From Phocaeicola coprocola DSM 17136 (GTDB lineage Bacteria > Bacteroidota > Bacteroidia > Bacteroidales > Bacteroidaceae), in contig NZ_DS981486.1 in assembly GCF_000154845.1 (NCBI RefSeq), positions 16,143 through 80,142 on the forward strand: a stretch of 64,000 nt of DNA. The letters run 5' to 3'. The notes under the pieces were generated by a model. That model saw nothing but the letters and a program-made list of their open reading frames with translations, searched no databases and was not told the DNA's origin. Position numbers and translations under genes: made by a program. Of the stretch, positions 51,683 through 59,992 are shown one piece after another. How positions within the stretch are numbered: the stretch's first letter is position 1; each line of letters starts with the position of its first letter.

Positions 51683-52576
51683 TTATTGTCGTTTTACATC
51701 CGCAGTTTTCTTTCGTCTGTCACAAGCGAGATAAAGCCCGGTTACTGCAAACGAAACCAGAATCAACGCGATTTCCTGCACATGTCCTTGTGGATTTGCC
51801 CATAGCCCGTTCAGCAGGTGAATCCGGTCGAAGACCTCTACCGCGATCCAGAAGATAATTACGGTGGCGAAACCGAAACGCAGGCTCATGCCCCACGAAG
51901 CATAACGCAACAGCTTGGCGAACATGAACAGCGAACCGATGAAGCCCAGCATCCCGACAAGCAATGTCACCGGATGATGGTCACCAAAAAAACGCTCATC
52001 GTAGCAGAACATCAGCACCAAGTAGCACGTCCACAGCATGGTAATGACTTCCATAAAAGCGACAATGCTGGTATGGCGTGTCATGGGGCGTGCGGCGATT
52101 TCCTTCTTGTGCTTGCCGAAGAACAAGCGCTGCCACCAGTTCAGGAAATTGCAGCCGTTGGCAGTGCAGAACAGGTACAGCATCATCGTCATGGCCCAGA
52201 ACCCGAATGTGGACGGAAGTATCAGGTATTCCGGCCGGCTGACAATCTCGCCCGTTACCGGGTCGAGCTGCGCCTGCGTGCCGAAACGGTTGGCATAGTA
52301 CATAAACAGGAAGTCGATGGCGCCCATCCAGTAAAACATACCGCCGAACAAACCCAACAGCGTTTGTTTGACGTCGCCTTTTATGAATACACCGATAATG
52401 ACCATCAGCAAACCGAACAGCCCCATTCCCATACCGGCATAGAACTGTTCCACCCCCGCCGTACCGTCTTTCAGCGCACGTGCCAGGATGTGTGTCAGCG
52501 GCATGGCAACCAATGTCACAGCGATGGAGACAAACGCTTTAAGCCAGTGCCTTTTTCTCTCTTTTGTTGCTGCCAT
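51683..52576 (-). CDS. Polytopic membrane protein (tandem paralogue 1)
   Basis: A 297-aa inner-membrane protein with about seven hydrophobic segments and a conserved central stretch (ANRFGTQAQLDPVTGEIVSR then PEYLILPSTFGFWAMTMMLY; NGCNFLNWWQRLFFGKHKKE; RPMTRHTSIVAFMEVITMLW). It is clearly related along its length to the next gene upstream (52589-53518), so one arose by tandem duplication. I do not recognise a functional family. The operon context suggests a role in haem or iron uptake. Confidence 0.8.
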   Translation of the reverse strand: MAATKERKRHWLKAFVSIAVTLVAMPLTHILARALKDGTAGVEQFYAGMGMGLFGLLMVIIGVFIKGDVKQTLLGLFGGMFYWMGAIDFLFMYYANRFGTQAQLDPVTGEIVSRPEYLILPSTFGFWAMTMMLYLFCTANGCNFLNWWQRLFFGKHKKEIAARPMTRHTSIVAFMEVITMLWTCYLVLMFCYDERFFGDHHPVTLLVGMLGFIGSLFMFAKLLRYASWGMSLRFGFATVIIFWIAVEVFDRIHLLNGLWANPQGHVQEIALILVSFAVTGLYLACDRRKKTADVKRQ

Positions 52577-52588
52577 ATCCGGTTTTCT

Positions 52589-53518
52589 TTATTGGGAAAC
52601 GGCATTCTTTTTCTTCGCACCCATATACCACAGGTAAACAGCCAGTACAAGGAACGCTGCCAGTATGATAATCATTTCCGTCTTATGCCCCATAGGGTCT
52701 ACCCATATCTCGCTCAACAAATCCATACGGCCAAGGATCTCAATCGGTGTCCAGAACACGATAACGGTAGCGATTGCCATACGGATGTTGGCCCCCCACG
52801 CAGAAAGGCGCAACTGTTTGGCGAAGATAAAGAACGAGCCGATAAAGCATCCGACCCCCACCAACAGTGTCACCGGATGATTCTCGCCCAGGAATACATC
52901 ATCGTAGCAGAACATCAGCAACAGGTAGGAAGTCCACAGCAACATCATCAGTTCCATGAATGTGACGATACTCGTGTGGCGCGTCATGGGGCGGGCGGCG
53001 ATGTCGTTCTTCTTACCACGGAAGAGCAACCGTTGCCACCAGTTGATGAAGTTGCATCCGTTCTTTGTACTGAACAGGTACATTACCATAATCATCATCC
53101 AAAAACCGAACGAGGCGGGCAGTATGAGATATTCGGGACGGGTTACGATTTCACCCGTCACAGGGTCGAGTTCCGGCTGCGTGCCGAAACGGTTGGCAAA
53201 ATACATGAAGAGAAATTCCACCCAGCCTGTCCAGAAGAGCAGACCGCCGAAGAATCCCCAGAGTGTTTGGCGCGTATCTCCTTTGGCGAATACGCCGACA
53301 ATCACCATCGCCATACCTACCGCGCCCATGACAAAGGCCGAATAGTGCAGAACGGTCTCGCTCATCAGATGCTCCATGATAATCATCAGCCCGTGCCCCA
53401 AAGGCATGGTAAACAATACCATGAGGAAAGAAGCGATGGCTTTCCACCAATAGCGCCGTTTGGCGGCAGGAGGTGTTACATTTGTTGTTTCAGTGGTCGT
53501 TACGTTAGTCTTTTCCAT
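52589..53518 (-). CDS. Polytopic membrane protein (tandem paralogue 2)
   Basis: A 309-aa inner-membrane protein, paralogous to the downstream neighbour: same helices and motifs (ANRFGTQPELDPVTGEIVTR; KNGCNFINWWQRLLFRGKKN; ARPMTRHTSIVTFMELMMLL). An N-terminal Thr-rich extension and a short Lys-rich tail differ. Separated from its paralogue by 12 bp. The invariant RFGTQ, DPVTGEIV and NGCNF residues would be the first to examine for ligand or cofactor binding. Function unknown. Confidence 0.8.
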   Translation of the reverse strand: MEKTNVTTTETTNVTPPAAKRRYWWKAIASFLMVLFTMPLGHGLMIIMEHLMSETVLHYSAFVMGAVGMAMVIVGVFAKGDTRQTLWGFFGGLLFWTGWVEFLFMYFANRFGTQPELDPVTGEIVTRPEYLILPASFGFWMMIMVMYLFSTKNGCNFINWWQRLLFRGKKNDIAARPMTRHTSIVTFMELMMLLWTSYLLLMFCYDDVFLGENHPVTLLVGVGCFIGSFFIFAKQLRLSAWGANIRMAIATVIVFWTPIEILGRMDLLSEIWVDPMGHKTEMIIILAAFLVLAVYLWYMGAKKKNAVSQ

Positions 53519-53771
53519 ATTCCATTAATTTACGTTTGATACGTTTCTTGTAGAATACTATAATAATTGCCGCAGCAACCAGCATGGCGGCGTGCAGCGT
53601 AATTGTAAACTCCCAAGTGGGAGCATTGGGGCTGTCCCCGTACTTGTCTGCCATGACGAAGTGGGCGACCGTTATCGCCGTCAGGAAGACGATAACTGTC
53701 GGCCATTTCACCCACCGCCGGTTGCAGAAGCGCATAAAGCGCACGAATTGTCCCATCATACTTTCCGTCAT
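53505..53771 (-). CDS. Small membrane protein of the haem operon
   Basis: An 88-aa protein with two membrane helices (WPTVIVFLTAITVAHFVM; FTITLHAAMLVAAAIIIVFY) and a very basic C-terminus (KKRIKRKLMEYGKD). The ATG at 53771 overlaps the stop of the HmuY-like gene (ATGA), a better start than 53786. It overlaps the next membrane-protein gene by 14 bp. No family recognised. Confidence 0.7.
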   Translation of the reverse strand: MTESMMGQFVRFMRFCNRRWVKWPTVIVFLTAITVAHFVMADKYGDSPNAPTWEFTITLHAAMLVAAAIIIVFYKKRIKRKLMEYGKD

Positions 53772-54499
53772 TTCAATTCGTCGCAATAGTAACTGATTCT
53801 CCCGCCTTCATCACCGATTTCCACGTTGGCATCGTACCAACTGATAATCTGTATCTTGAAGTACCTCTCTCCGTCGGCGGTACGCACCACATACGTGTGG
53901 AACGAAGGGGTGTATGTGGGGGGAGGCCCGGAGAAGCTCATGGCCTGCGACAGCAGCGGGTTGGCATTGGTCTCGGTCGTGGCAGGACCGTTGTTGGGGT
54001 CGAACCACGGGTTGGCATCGAAGTCCAGATTGTTTTCCACAAGGTAATGGTTCCAGTCGTTCTGCGACATGGTGACGCGCACGTCGTCCGTGTCAACGAC
54101 CCATTCCAAGTCGGAAGGCAGTTGTGAAACGCTCGTCCAGTCATCGTAACCGCCATAGCCCAAGTCGGCGGCACCGCCCTGACCGATGCCGCTCGTACCC
54201 GAATTGGTACGCATGGTATAGCCGCAGAAAGCCAGATCCCAGTCCGTGCGGTTGATTTGTTCGCCTTCCTTGATGTCCTTGTTCACGGTGTAAGTGTTGA
54301 ATGACTCTCCCGTGCGGAGGTTGAAGTATATCCAGTCGTTCGTCACCCCTGTGGAATAGCCCGACTTGCGGGGCAGCGTCTTGCCCGTAAAGGGCTGTAT
54401 GTCGTCATAGTCCACGCAGGAGAACATCGTGAGACAGCCCAGCAGGAGGCTTACCGTTTTGAATAATCCCATACGTTTCATTGTCGTATATTTAATCAT
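53768..54499 (-). CDS. hmuY: HmuY-like haem-binding lipoprotein
   Basis: A 243-aa predicted lipoprotein (LTMFSC, Cys about residue 28) of the HmuY family, first known as the haem-binding haemophore of Porphyromonas gingivalis. Family features are TNDWIYFNLRTGESF, NRTDWDLAFCGYTMRTNSGT and the C-terminal SFHTYVVRTADGERYFKIQI. Several His and Met are present, but the axial haem ligands cannot be assigned by eye. Its gene overlaps the upstream TonB-receptor gene by 4 bp, so the two act as a surface haem capture and import pair. Confidence 0.85.
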   Translation of the reverse strand: MIKYTTMKRMGLFKTVSLLLGCLTMFSCVDYDDIQPFTGKTLPRKSGYSTGVTNDWIYFNLRTGESFNTYTVNKDIKEGEQINRTDWDLAFCGYTMRTNSGTSGIGQGGAADLGYGGYDDWTSVSQLPSDLEWVVDTDDVRVTMSQNDWNHYLVENNLDFDANPWFDPNNGPATTETNANPLLSQAMSFSGPPPTYTPSFHTYVVRTADGERYFKIQIISWYDANVEIGDEGGRISYYCDELK

Positions 54500-56853
54500 T
54501 TCTTTTTCCTTAAAGAGTTAATCACATCGTCCAGCATAAATTCCAACTGCACCCATCCGCGTGTTCCCGGCGTGGCGGGCACGTTGAACATCGTGATGCC
54601 CGAACCGAGGGTTTTCGGCACGTAGTTGAAGATGTTGTCCACACCGAGCGTCAGTTTTACCTTATTGTAGAAGGTCTGCGACACCGACAGGTTGCACAGC
54701 ACGTATTGCGGCAGGTCGCAACGGAAGTAGGCGTCATAGCTCTTGTTGTCCTCTTCCACGAACACGCGGTCCTGCACGTCGAACTTCTTGCGTCCCATGT
54801 ACGAGGCGCTGAACACGGCGTTCAACCGGTAGTTCTTCTTCGTGAACTTGTAGTCCAGACTGGCCGTGGCGGCATGGGGAGAGGTGGTGTTCACCTGTAT
54901 GCCCTCGTTCTTGCTCACGTTCACGAAGCTGTACGTCCCGTTCAGCGTCAGGCAGTCCAGCACGTGCCAGCGCAGCAAGGCTTCCAGCCCCAGAAGGCGT
55001 TGCTTGCTCAAATTGGTGTACTCGAAGTTGTACTGCATGTCGTAGATGCGCCATACGCCCTCGATTTTATCACGGAAATAGTTGCCGTAGGCCGTACCGG
55101 ACAGGAACAGGCGGTCGTTGCTGTACTCGGCTCCCAGCGAGAAATAATTGTTCTTTTCCGGTTGCATGTTCTCGTTTCCGCGGATCATGAACATGCCCAA
55201 ATGGTCCCAGTTGAAGAAGAGTTCCTTGATACTCGGAGAACGGTATCCCATCGAATAGTTGGCGCGGATGCTCCACCGTTCGTTGGGCGAATACTTGGCG
55301 GCAATCTTGGGCATCCCCATGAAACCGAACGCCTTCGAGAAGTTGGTACGCAGTCCGGCAGATACCATCCACTTGGGGTTGATGGTCCACTCGTCCTGCA
55401 AGAAATACTCCGTTTCTTTCAAGGCGCGGGTTTTCAGATCGTGGTTGGCATTGCCGGAGAAACGGTCGGAGGTCAGTTCGTCCGACGTATGTTCCACACC
55501 GAAGATCAGGCTGTGCCCGTCGAAGTAGTTGCTCGTGATGGTCAGGCGCGGCTGCCAGATGCTACTCTCGTAGTCCTTGTTGCGCGTGTCGATGCGCTCG
55601 TGCCGCTTGAAGCGGTCGTAAAAGTCGGCATGAAGGCTACCCGTAACGCTGAACCAGTCCTTCACGTGGTAGGTCAGCTTGGCTCCCGCCGTCCAGTCAC
55701 GCGCCTGGCTGAAAGTCATGTCCTGTATCAGGTCATACGTGTTCATGAAGAAGGTGCTCCCGTAAACCAAGACCGAGAGGTCATCGGTCGGGTCGTAATA
55801 CAGTTTTTGGGAAACCGTGATATGCTCCTTGCCCTCGATGCCCATCGGCGGACGTGAGGACGAGTTGACCACGGTGATGTCGTGCGGAAGGAAGGGATTG
55901 GCCTCCTGCGTGTAGACCTTCTTGTCATTCTCCGCCTGATACATGTAGAACGCATCCGAGGAACTGTACCATGCGTCGGTCTGCGAGGTTACTTTCCCCG
56001 CCTTGAATCCGGCAGATACCCAGCCTTGCAGGTTGGGGCGGTCGGCATTCTTCTCGAACATATACAAAAAATCCTTCGGTTGCGGATTCTTGTAATTGCG
56101 CTCGTTCATCTGTCCGTAGCGCACACCTGCGTCGATGGAAAGCGGTTTGGTCGTTTTCTTCGTGATAAGGTTGATTACCGCACCGGCGGCACGCGAGCCG
56201 TACAGCGTACTGCTGGCTCCTTTTACAATCTCGATACGGTCGATGGCGTGCAGGTTGAAACGCTCGTAGTCGAGATTCCCGGCCATGTCGCCCGTCATGC
56301 GCTCGCCGTCCATCAGGAACAGCACGTGGCGGGCGTCGAGCCCCTGCATGGAGATTTCGTTTCCGAAGCCCACCTTCTGGATATTCAGACCGGGAGTTTC
56401 CTGCTGCAATGCCTGTTGCAGGTTGCTGTATCCGGCTTCGACCAACTGCTTGCCGCCCAAGACTTGCGTCGTAACGGGCGACATCTTGATGGGTCGCGCT
56501 GTACGCGAACCGGTGACGACTACCTCGTTCAGTCCCAAATGATCCTCTTCCAGATAGACGGTCTTCTCGGTTTCGGTCGCTTCTATCTTTCCTGTTGCCG
56601 GAACAAAACCGACATAGGATATTTTGTAATAATACGTTTTCTTGGAGGGGATTTTCAGTTCCGCCAGCCCGTCCACATTCGTGACGCTCCCCTGCAGGTT
56701 TTGCAACGCTTCGTTATCGGCATAGACCACAGTGGCCGCGATGACCGGCTGTTCCGTCCCTTTCTCCAGAACTTTGAGCTTTACTTTACGTTGTGCCTGG
56801 GCATTCATACATGCCAGTAAGACACAAAATAAGATGGCTGTTATTCTTTTCAT
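54496..56853 (-). CDS. hmuR: TonB-dependent haem receptor (HmuR-like)
   Basis: A 785-aa outer-membrane receptor: signal peptide (ITAILFCVLLACMNAQAQ), a carboxypeptidase-regulatory-like N-terminal domain (VIAATVVYADNEALQNLQGS), a plug domain (NEVVVTGSRTARPIKMSPVT; IDRIEIVKGASSTLYGSRAA) and a 22-stranded-type barrel ending in an aromatic residue region (RGWVQLEFMLDDV). The start at 56853 is preferred because upstream in-frame residues are not signal-like. Coupling with hmuY points to haem as substrate; vitamin B12 receptors share the plug features, so substrate assignment rests on context. Confidence 0.9.
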   Translation of the reverse strand: MKRITAILFCVLLACMNAQAQRKVKLKVLEKGTEQPVIAATVVYADNEALQNLQGSVTNVDGLAELKIPSKKTYYYKISYVGFVPATGKIEATETEKTVYLEEDHLGLNEVVVTGSRTARPIKMSPVTTQVLGGKQLVEAGYSNLQQALQQETPGLNIQKVGFGNEISMQGLDARHVLFLMDGERMTGDMAGNLDYERFNLHAIDRIEIVKGASSTLYGSRAAGAVINLITKKTTKPLSIDAGVRYGQMNERNYKNPQPKDFLYMFEKNADRPNLQGWVSAGFKAGKVTSQTDAWYSSSDAFYMYQAENDKKVYTQEANPFLPHDITVVNSSSRPPMGIEGKEHITVSQKLYYDPTDDLSVLVYGSTFFMNTYDLIQDMTFSQARDWTAGAKLTYHVKDWFSVTGSLHADFYDRFKRHERIDTRNKDYESSIWQPRLTITSNYFDGHSLIFGVEHTSDELTSDRFSGNANHDLKTRALKETEYFLQDEWTINPKWMVSAGLRTNFSKAFGFMGMPKIAAKYSPNERWSIRANYSMGYRSPSIKELFFNWDHLGMFMIRGNENMQPEKNNYFSLGAEYSNDRLFLSGTAYGNYFRDKIEGVWRIYDMQYNFEYTNLSKQRLLGLEALLRWHVLDCLTLNGTYSFVNVSKNEGIQVNTTSPHAATASLDYKFTKKNYRLNAVFSASYMGRKKFDVQDRVFVEEDNKSYDAYFRCDLPQYVLCNLSVSQTFYNKVKLTLGVDNIFNYVPKTLGSGITMFNVPATPGTRGWVQLEFMLDDVINSLRKKK

Positions 56854-56942
56854 CTGTCTATCATCAAAACATGTTATTCTACACAAAAAAGAGGGAAAGC
56901 CGTGTGTCTTACGGTCTTTCCTTCTTTCCTGCAATCGAAAGG

Positions 56943-57575
56943 TCAAGCCTTGCCCTGTTCTTTCTTGGCTTCTTCCAAGTCTTTTTCGTACTGGGCAAAT
57001 TCTTCTTCAAAGCGGTCGATACGGCTCTTGTCGATTTCTTGCAGGAAGGTTTCGGTGCGCACGTTCATCATGTTGTAGTCCACGATGAACTCCACTTGCT
57101 TGGTGTCCACGTTCAGGAAACCATCTACACGGGCGCCGCTCCCTTCCTGGTTGTCCGCAGCGTCATCGCCGCTCGTGGTGACATTTCCGTCCGTTCCCAC
57201 GAACTTCACCCAACCGCTGCCGGGGTATTCATCCTTTTCCCAACTGTTGAGTTGCATAAACTTCGTTGCACAGCGGAAGGTGATGGCGAAGGGCATGGCG
57301 CCCACGGTGAAGTCGCTCAGGTCGAGCACCATCGTGCCGTCTTCCCGCCAAGAAAAGTTGAATTTGGTGGGGCAACCGCTTTCCAACAGCGTCTTGTCCA
57401 CACCGCTCATTGTAGCACGGGTTGAGAGCACGAGGTCTCCTACAAGGATTTCCTTCGCCTTATCAATATATTCCTGTGCAGGTGGCTCATTGGTAAGTGA
57501 ATCGTCACTTTCACACGAACTTAATCCGATTACTGTTGCCATAAGAAGGCTGAATAAAAAGTATAACTTTTTCAT
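56943..57575 (-). CDS. Lipoprotein with DUF4903-like domain
   Basis: A 210-aa predicted lipoprotein (MATVIGLSSC lipobox after KKLYFLFSLL) with a beta-rich body (FNFSWREDGTMVLDLSDFTV; GSGARVDGFLNVDTKQVEFI) and a C-terminal acidic coiled-coil tail (FEEEFAQYEKDLEEAKKEQG). The DUF4903 match is from recollection of Bacteroidales haem loci. It precedes the TonB receptor by 89 bp in the same direction and may be an auxiliary haem-binding lipoprotein. Confidence 0.7.
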   Translation of the reverse strand: MKKLYFLFSLLMATVIGLSSCESDDSLTNEPPAQEYIDKAKEILVGDLVLSTRATMSGVDKTLLESGCPTKFNFSWREDGTMVLDLSDFTVGAMPFAITFRCATKFMQLNSWEKDEYPGSGWVKFVGTDGNVTTSGDDAADNQEGSGARVDGFLNVDTKQVEFIVDYNMMNVRTETFLQEIDKSRIDRFEEEFAQYEKDLEEAKKEQGKA

Positions 57576-57901
57576 TTTGCTTATATAATTTACTTGTTTT
57601 GTAATCCATAATTGTTTCCTGTTCATTACCCTTGCCTGCGTGTATTCCGCAAAGGGTATGTAAAGTCATGGTTTTTACATGATTAAAGGCAGGCTTTTTC
57701 CGATGGCAAAGTCTGTCTTTGATGTGTACCGCATGTAGGCTTCAGAAGCGGTTCAGGCGGTTTGGATAATTTTGTTTCCTCGCCGTCGGTTGCATACCGG
57801 AAGTGTTTTTAGCGGCATAGCAGCCTTGCTGACAGGATAATGGTGTCTTCCCCATTGGGTGAGGTGAATATATTGTGATAATTTTTTCTTAGTAACACAC
57901 A
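57576..57901. other. Leader region of the haem operon
   Basis: About 330 bp without a gene, upstream of the DUF4903-like lipoprotein gene. It probably contains the operon promoter; a -7-like TACCCTTTG (one base longer than consensus) lies on the - strand near 57649-57657. No known riboswitch was recognised. Confidence 0.35.
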
Positions 57902-57939
57902 AAAAAAGAGCTAAGAGAAAGCCGTTTGACAGCTTTCTC
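57902..57939 (-). terminator. Terminator after the secreted calycin-like gene
   Basis: GAGAAAGC (57915-57922) / GCTTTCTC (57932-57939); on the - strand the stem is followed by TTAGCTCTTTTTTTGTG. Confidence 0.75.
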
Positions 57940-57987
57940 CTTACTCTTTCTGAATTTAATTTCGTTGCTTGACAAAATAATGACGAA

Positions 57988-58479
57988 TTATTTTGTTCCA
58001 ACAAAGTGTACGGATGCAGGGAAATCTGCACCTAAGAACTTACCGGATACTGCCAGAGTAAACTCGATAGTGTTGCCTGTAACTTTGGCATCAGTCAAAG
58101 AATCTAACTTCAATGTTACTAAATCCATGCCTAAAATGGTCAAAGTTCCTGCTTTATCACCTTTGAAAGCTGTAATTTCACCGGTTTCTTCATCTACTTC
58201 TACTTCCAACTCGATAGTGATATTCCCCGGCATACTTCCGATCTGCGGAAAATCGCAACTCAAAATACCATTTTCAAGAGTATAAGATGCAGCACGTGGC
58301 TCATAATCTTCTCCTCTCATTTTGATTTGATCCATTGTACCGTTATAAGTACCTTCGTAATCGCTGATTGCCAATACGGTACTTACACCATCTACATCCA
58401 TCACTGTGGCAGCGTCAGCAGACTGTGCCATTCCGAAACTTGCTGCAACAAGGGCAGCTCCTAAGAAAAATTTTCGCAT
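57988..58479 (-). CDS. Secreted calycin-like protein
   Basis: A 163-aa exported protein with a signal peptide (KFFLGAALVAASFGMAQSADA) and a purely beta-rich mature domain (VLAISDYEGTYNGTMDQIKM; ITIELEVEVDEETGEITAFK; IEFTLAVSGKFLGADFPASV). This pattern is common in Bacteroidales calycin-like or lipocalin-like secreted proteins that accompany haem loci. The ligand is unknown. It lies 40 bp downstream of the LRR lipoprotein gene and ends at its own terminator. Confidence 0.7.
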   Translation of the reverse strand: MRKFFLGAALVAASFGMAQSADAATVMDVDGVSTVLAISDYEGTYNGTMDQIKMRGEDYEPRAASYTLENGILSCDFPQIGSMPGNITIELEVEVDEETGEITAFKGDKAGTLTILGMDLVTLKLDSLTDAKVTGNTIEFTLAVSGKFLGADFPASVHFVGTK

Positions 58480-58519
58480 CGTTTTTATAATTAAAGTTTA
58501 ATAAAAAAATAATTACACT

Positions 58520-59962
58520 TTATTTTTGTTTGTTCAATAAAGTCCTCCAACGGCATCCTTTGTTTTTATCATACGATAAAGAAGAAGTATAACCTAACCT
58601 TCTGACCGTATCGTCTGGGTCAATGTCTGTATAATTTGCTTTCAGGAATGCTTGGGTTGATTCTCTATAGAAAGTGTTCTCTGAACAAGCGAAATAAGTA
58701 CCGGCATATCCATCTTCACTATAGAAAATGGTCAGTTCCGGATAAACCAGATTAAAGTCTTTATTCAAATCACCTATACTGAGTTCTGCTACCATCTTGA
58801 CATTCGACATGTCAAATGTTTCCAATGCGTCCAAGCATTCAATATCAATTCTGTAGGCTTTCAATTCATTTTTTTCGGGCAATTTGATTTCTTTCAGTAT
58901 AGGACATCCCAGAACCATCAGACTACTGCCATACGTACCATTGCCTTCCGTTTCTTTATCTCCTTGACCCCAAATAGTGGAATAACTCAAATCTAACTTC
59001 TGCAATGCCGGGTTATTTTGGACCCAAGCACTTCGCAAATCTGTAGCATTGGATAAGTCGATATCTTCCACTTCTATATTTTGCAGGATGACTTGGGTTA
59101 TGAATTTCCCTACTTTTATATTGGGCATAGAAGCTATACTTTCTTCTCCGGCAGAATAAAGGCTGATTTTAGCACCTTCCCAATAAGGATTCTCCACCAG
59201 AAACTGAATACCCTCAAAGTTGGTAACATTATCAGCAGGAGCAACAAGCAGTTCCTTTGTTTTCTGGTCGAGTCCCAAATGTTTGCTAAGGTCTATTTGG
59301 TCGCCGTTAAACAGATCGGCAAAATTTGTCTGCAAATAAGTGAGCAGGTTTGCGTCGGGCACGTCGCGCAGGGTGGTATAAGTTTGCAGATTGCCGTCGA
59401 CATCAGTCATCTTCATATCAATGGTGCCGGCGGTGATGGCTTCCTTGTTTTGGCGGTAGAAACGCACGAGATCTTCGATATTCTCTTTAGCGGTTTCCGG
59501 AAGGTAAAGTTTGGTAATTTCGTGCAGGTTAGTCACAGTTTCATCACCGTTTTCTTCCACTACGACACTCACAAGATTATCATAGTCGTAGATTTCATTA
59601 CCCGTCAGGTCTATTCCGGTGATTTGTTCCGGCAATTTGGCAAAGTCGAACGCCGGGCCGTAACCATTGTCCGACAGATCCACATCAGTCAAGTTAGGGA
59701 ACATGGAAAGTTCTGCCAGTGCGTCTGTGGAAATCTGCGTTCCGGAGAGGTCAAGCGTCGTCGTATTGTTAGCCAAATCATCAAGCAACAGATTGCCGTC
59801 CTCGTTGAATGTGTAGCCTCTTTGAACAAGAATGGTTTTCAATTCGGTATTCTGCACGGCACCCGTGCTGTATGAGAGGGTGTTGTCGTCATCGCTGCAC
59901 GATGCCCCTATCAGCAGCATTGCGAATGCCATCAAACCGACATGCAAATTGTTTCTTTTCAT
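58520..59962 (-). CDS. Leucine-rich-repeat lipoprotein
   Basis: A 480-aa predicted surface lipoprotein (FAMLLIGASC, Cys about residue 22). It has several LRR-like units (TTTLDLSGTQISTDALAELS; FPNLTDVDLSDNGYGPAFDF; ITGIDLTGNEIYDYDNLVSV; NPALQKLDLSYSTIWGQ) separated by an alpha-rich insert (ENIEDLVRFYRQNKEAITAG), and a C-terminal end rich in aromatic residues. Repeats of this type usually bind other proteins. The IS1380-family element is inserted 30 bp upstream of its ATG, so the native promoter may be cut off. Confidence 0.75.
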   Translation of the reverse strand: MKRNNLHVGLMAFAMLLIGASCSDDDNTLSYSTGAVQNTELKTILVQRGYTFNEDGNLLLDDLANNTTTLDLSGTQISTDALAELSMFPNLTDVDLSDNGYGPAFDFAKLPEQITGIDLTGNEIYDYDNLVSVVVEENGDETVTNLHEITKLYLPETAKENIEDLVRFYRQNKEAITAGTIDMKMTDVDGNLQTYTTLRDVPDANLLTYLQTNFADLFNGDQIDLSKHLGLDQKTKELLVAPADNVTNFEGIQFLVENPYWEGAKISLYSAGEESIASMPNIKVGKFITQVILQNIEVEDIDLSNATDLRSAWVQNNPALQKLDLSYSTIWGQGDKETEGNGTYGSSLMVLGCPILKEIKLPEKNELKAYRIDIECLDALETFDMSNVKMVAELSIGDLNKDFNLVYPELTIFYSEDGYAGTYFACSENTFYRESTQAFLKANYTDIDPDDTVRRLGYTSSLSYDKNKGCRWRTLLNKQK

Positions 59963-59992
59963 CTTTCTGTGATTTTATTATTTCGTTATTAT

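Noticed and set aside
51818..53539. 573-codon open frame on the + strand opposite the two paralogous membrane protein genes
   Set aside because: Antisense shadow: His/Gln-rich composition without hydrophobic core, and the - strand frames are well-formed, paralogous membrane proteins.
54706..56820. Two long + strand frames opposite the TonB receptor gene
   Set aside because: Antisense shadows of a recognisable receptor; no domain or start signal.
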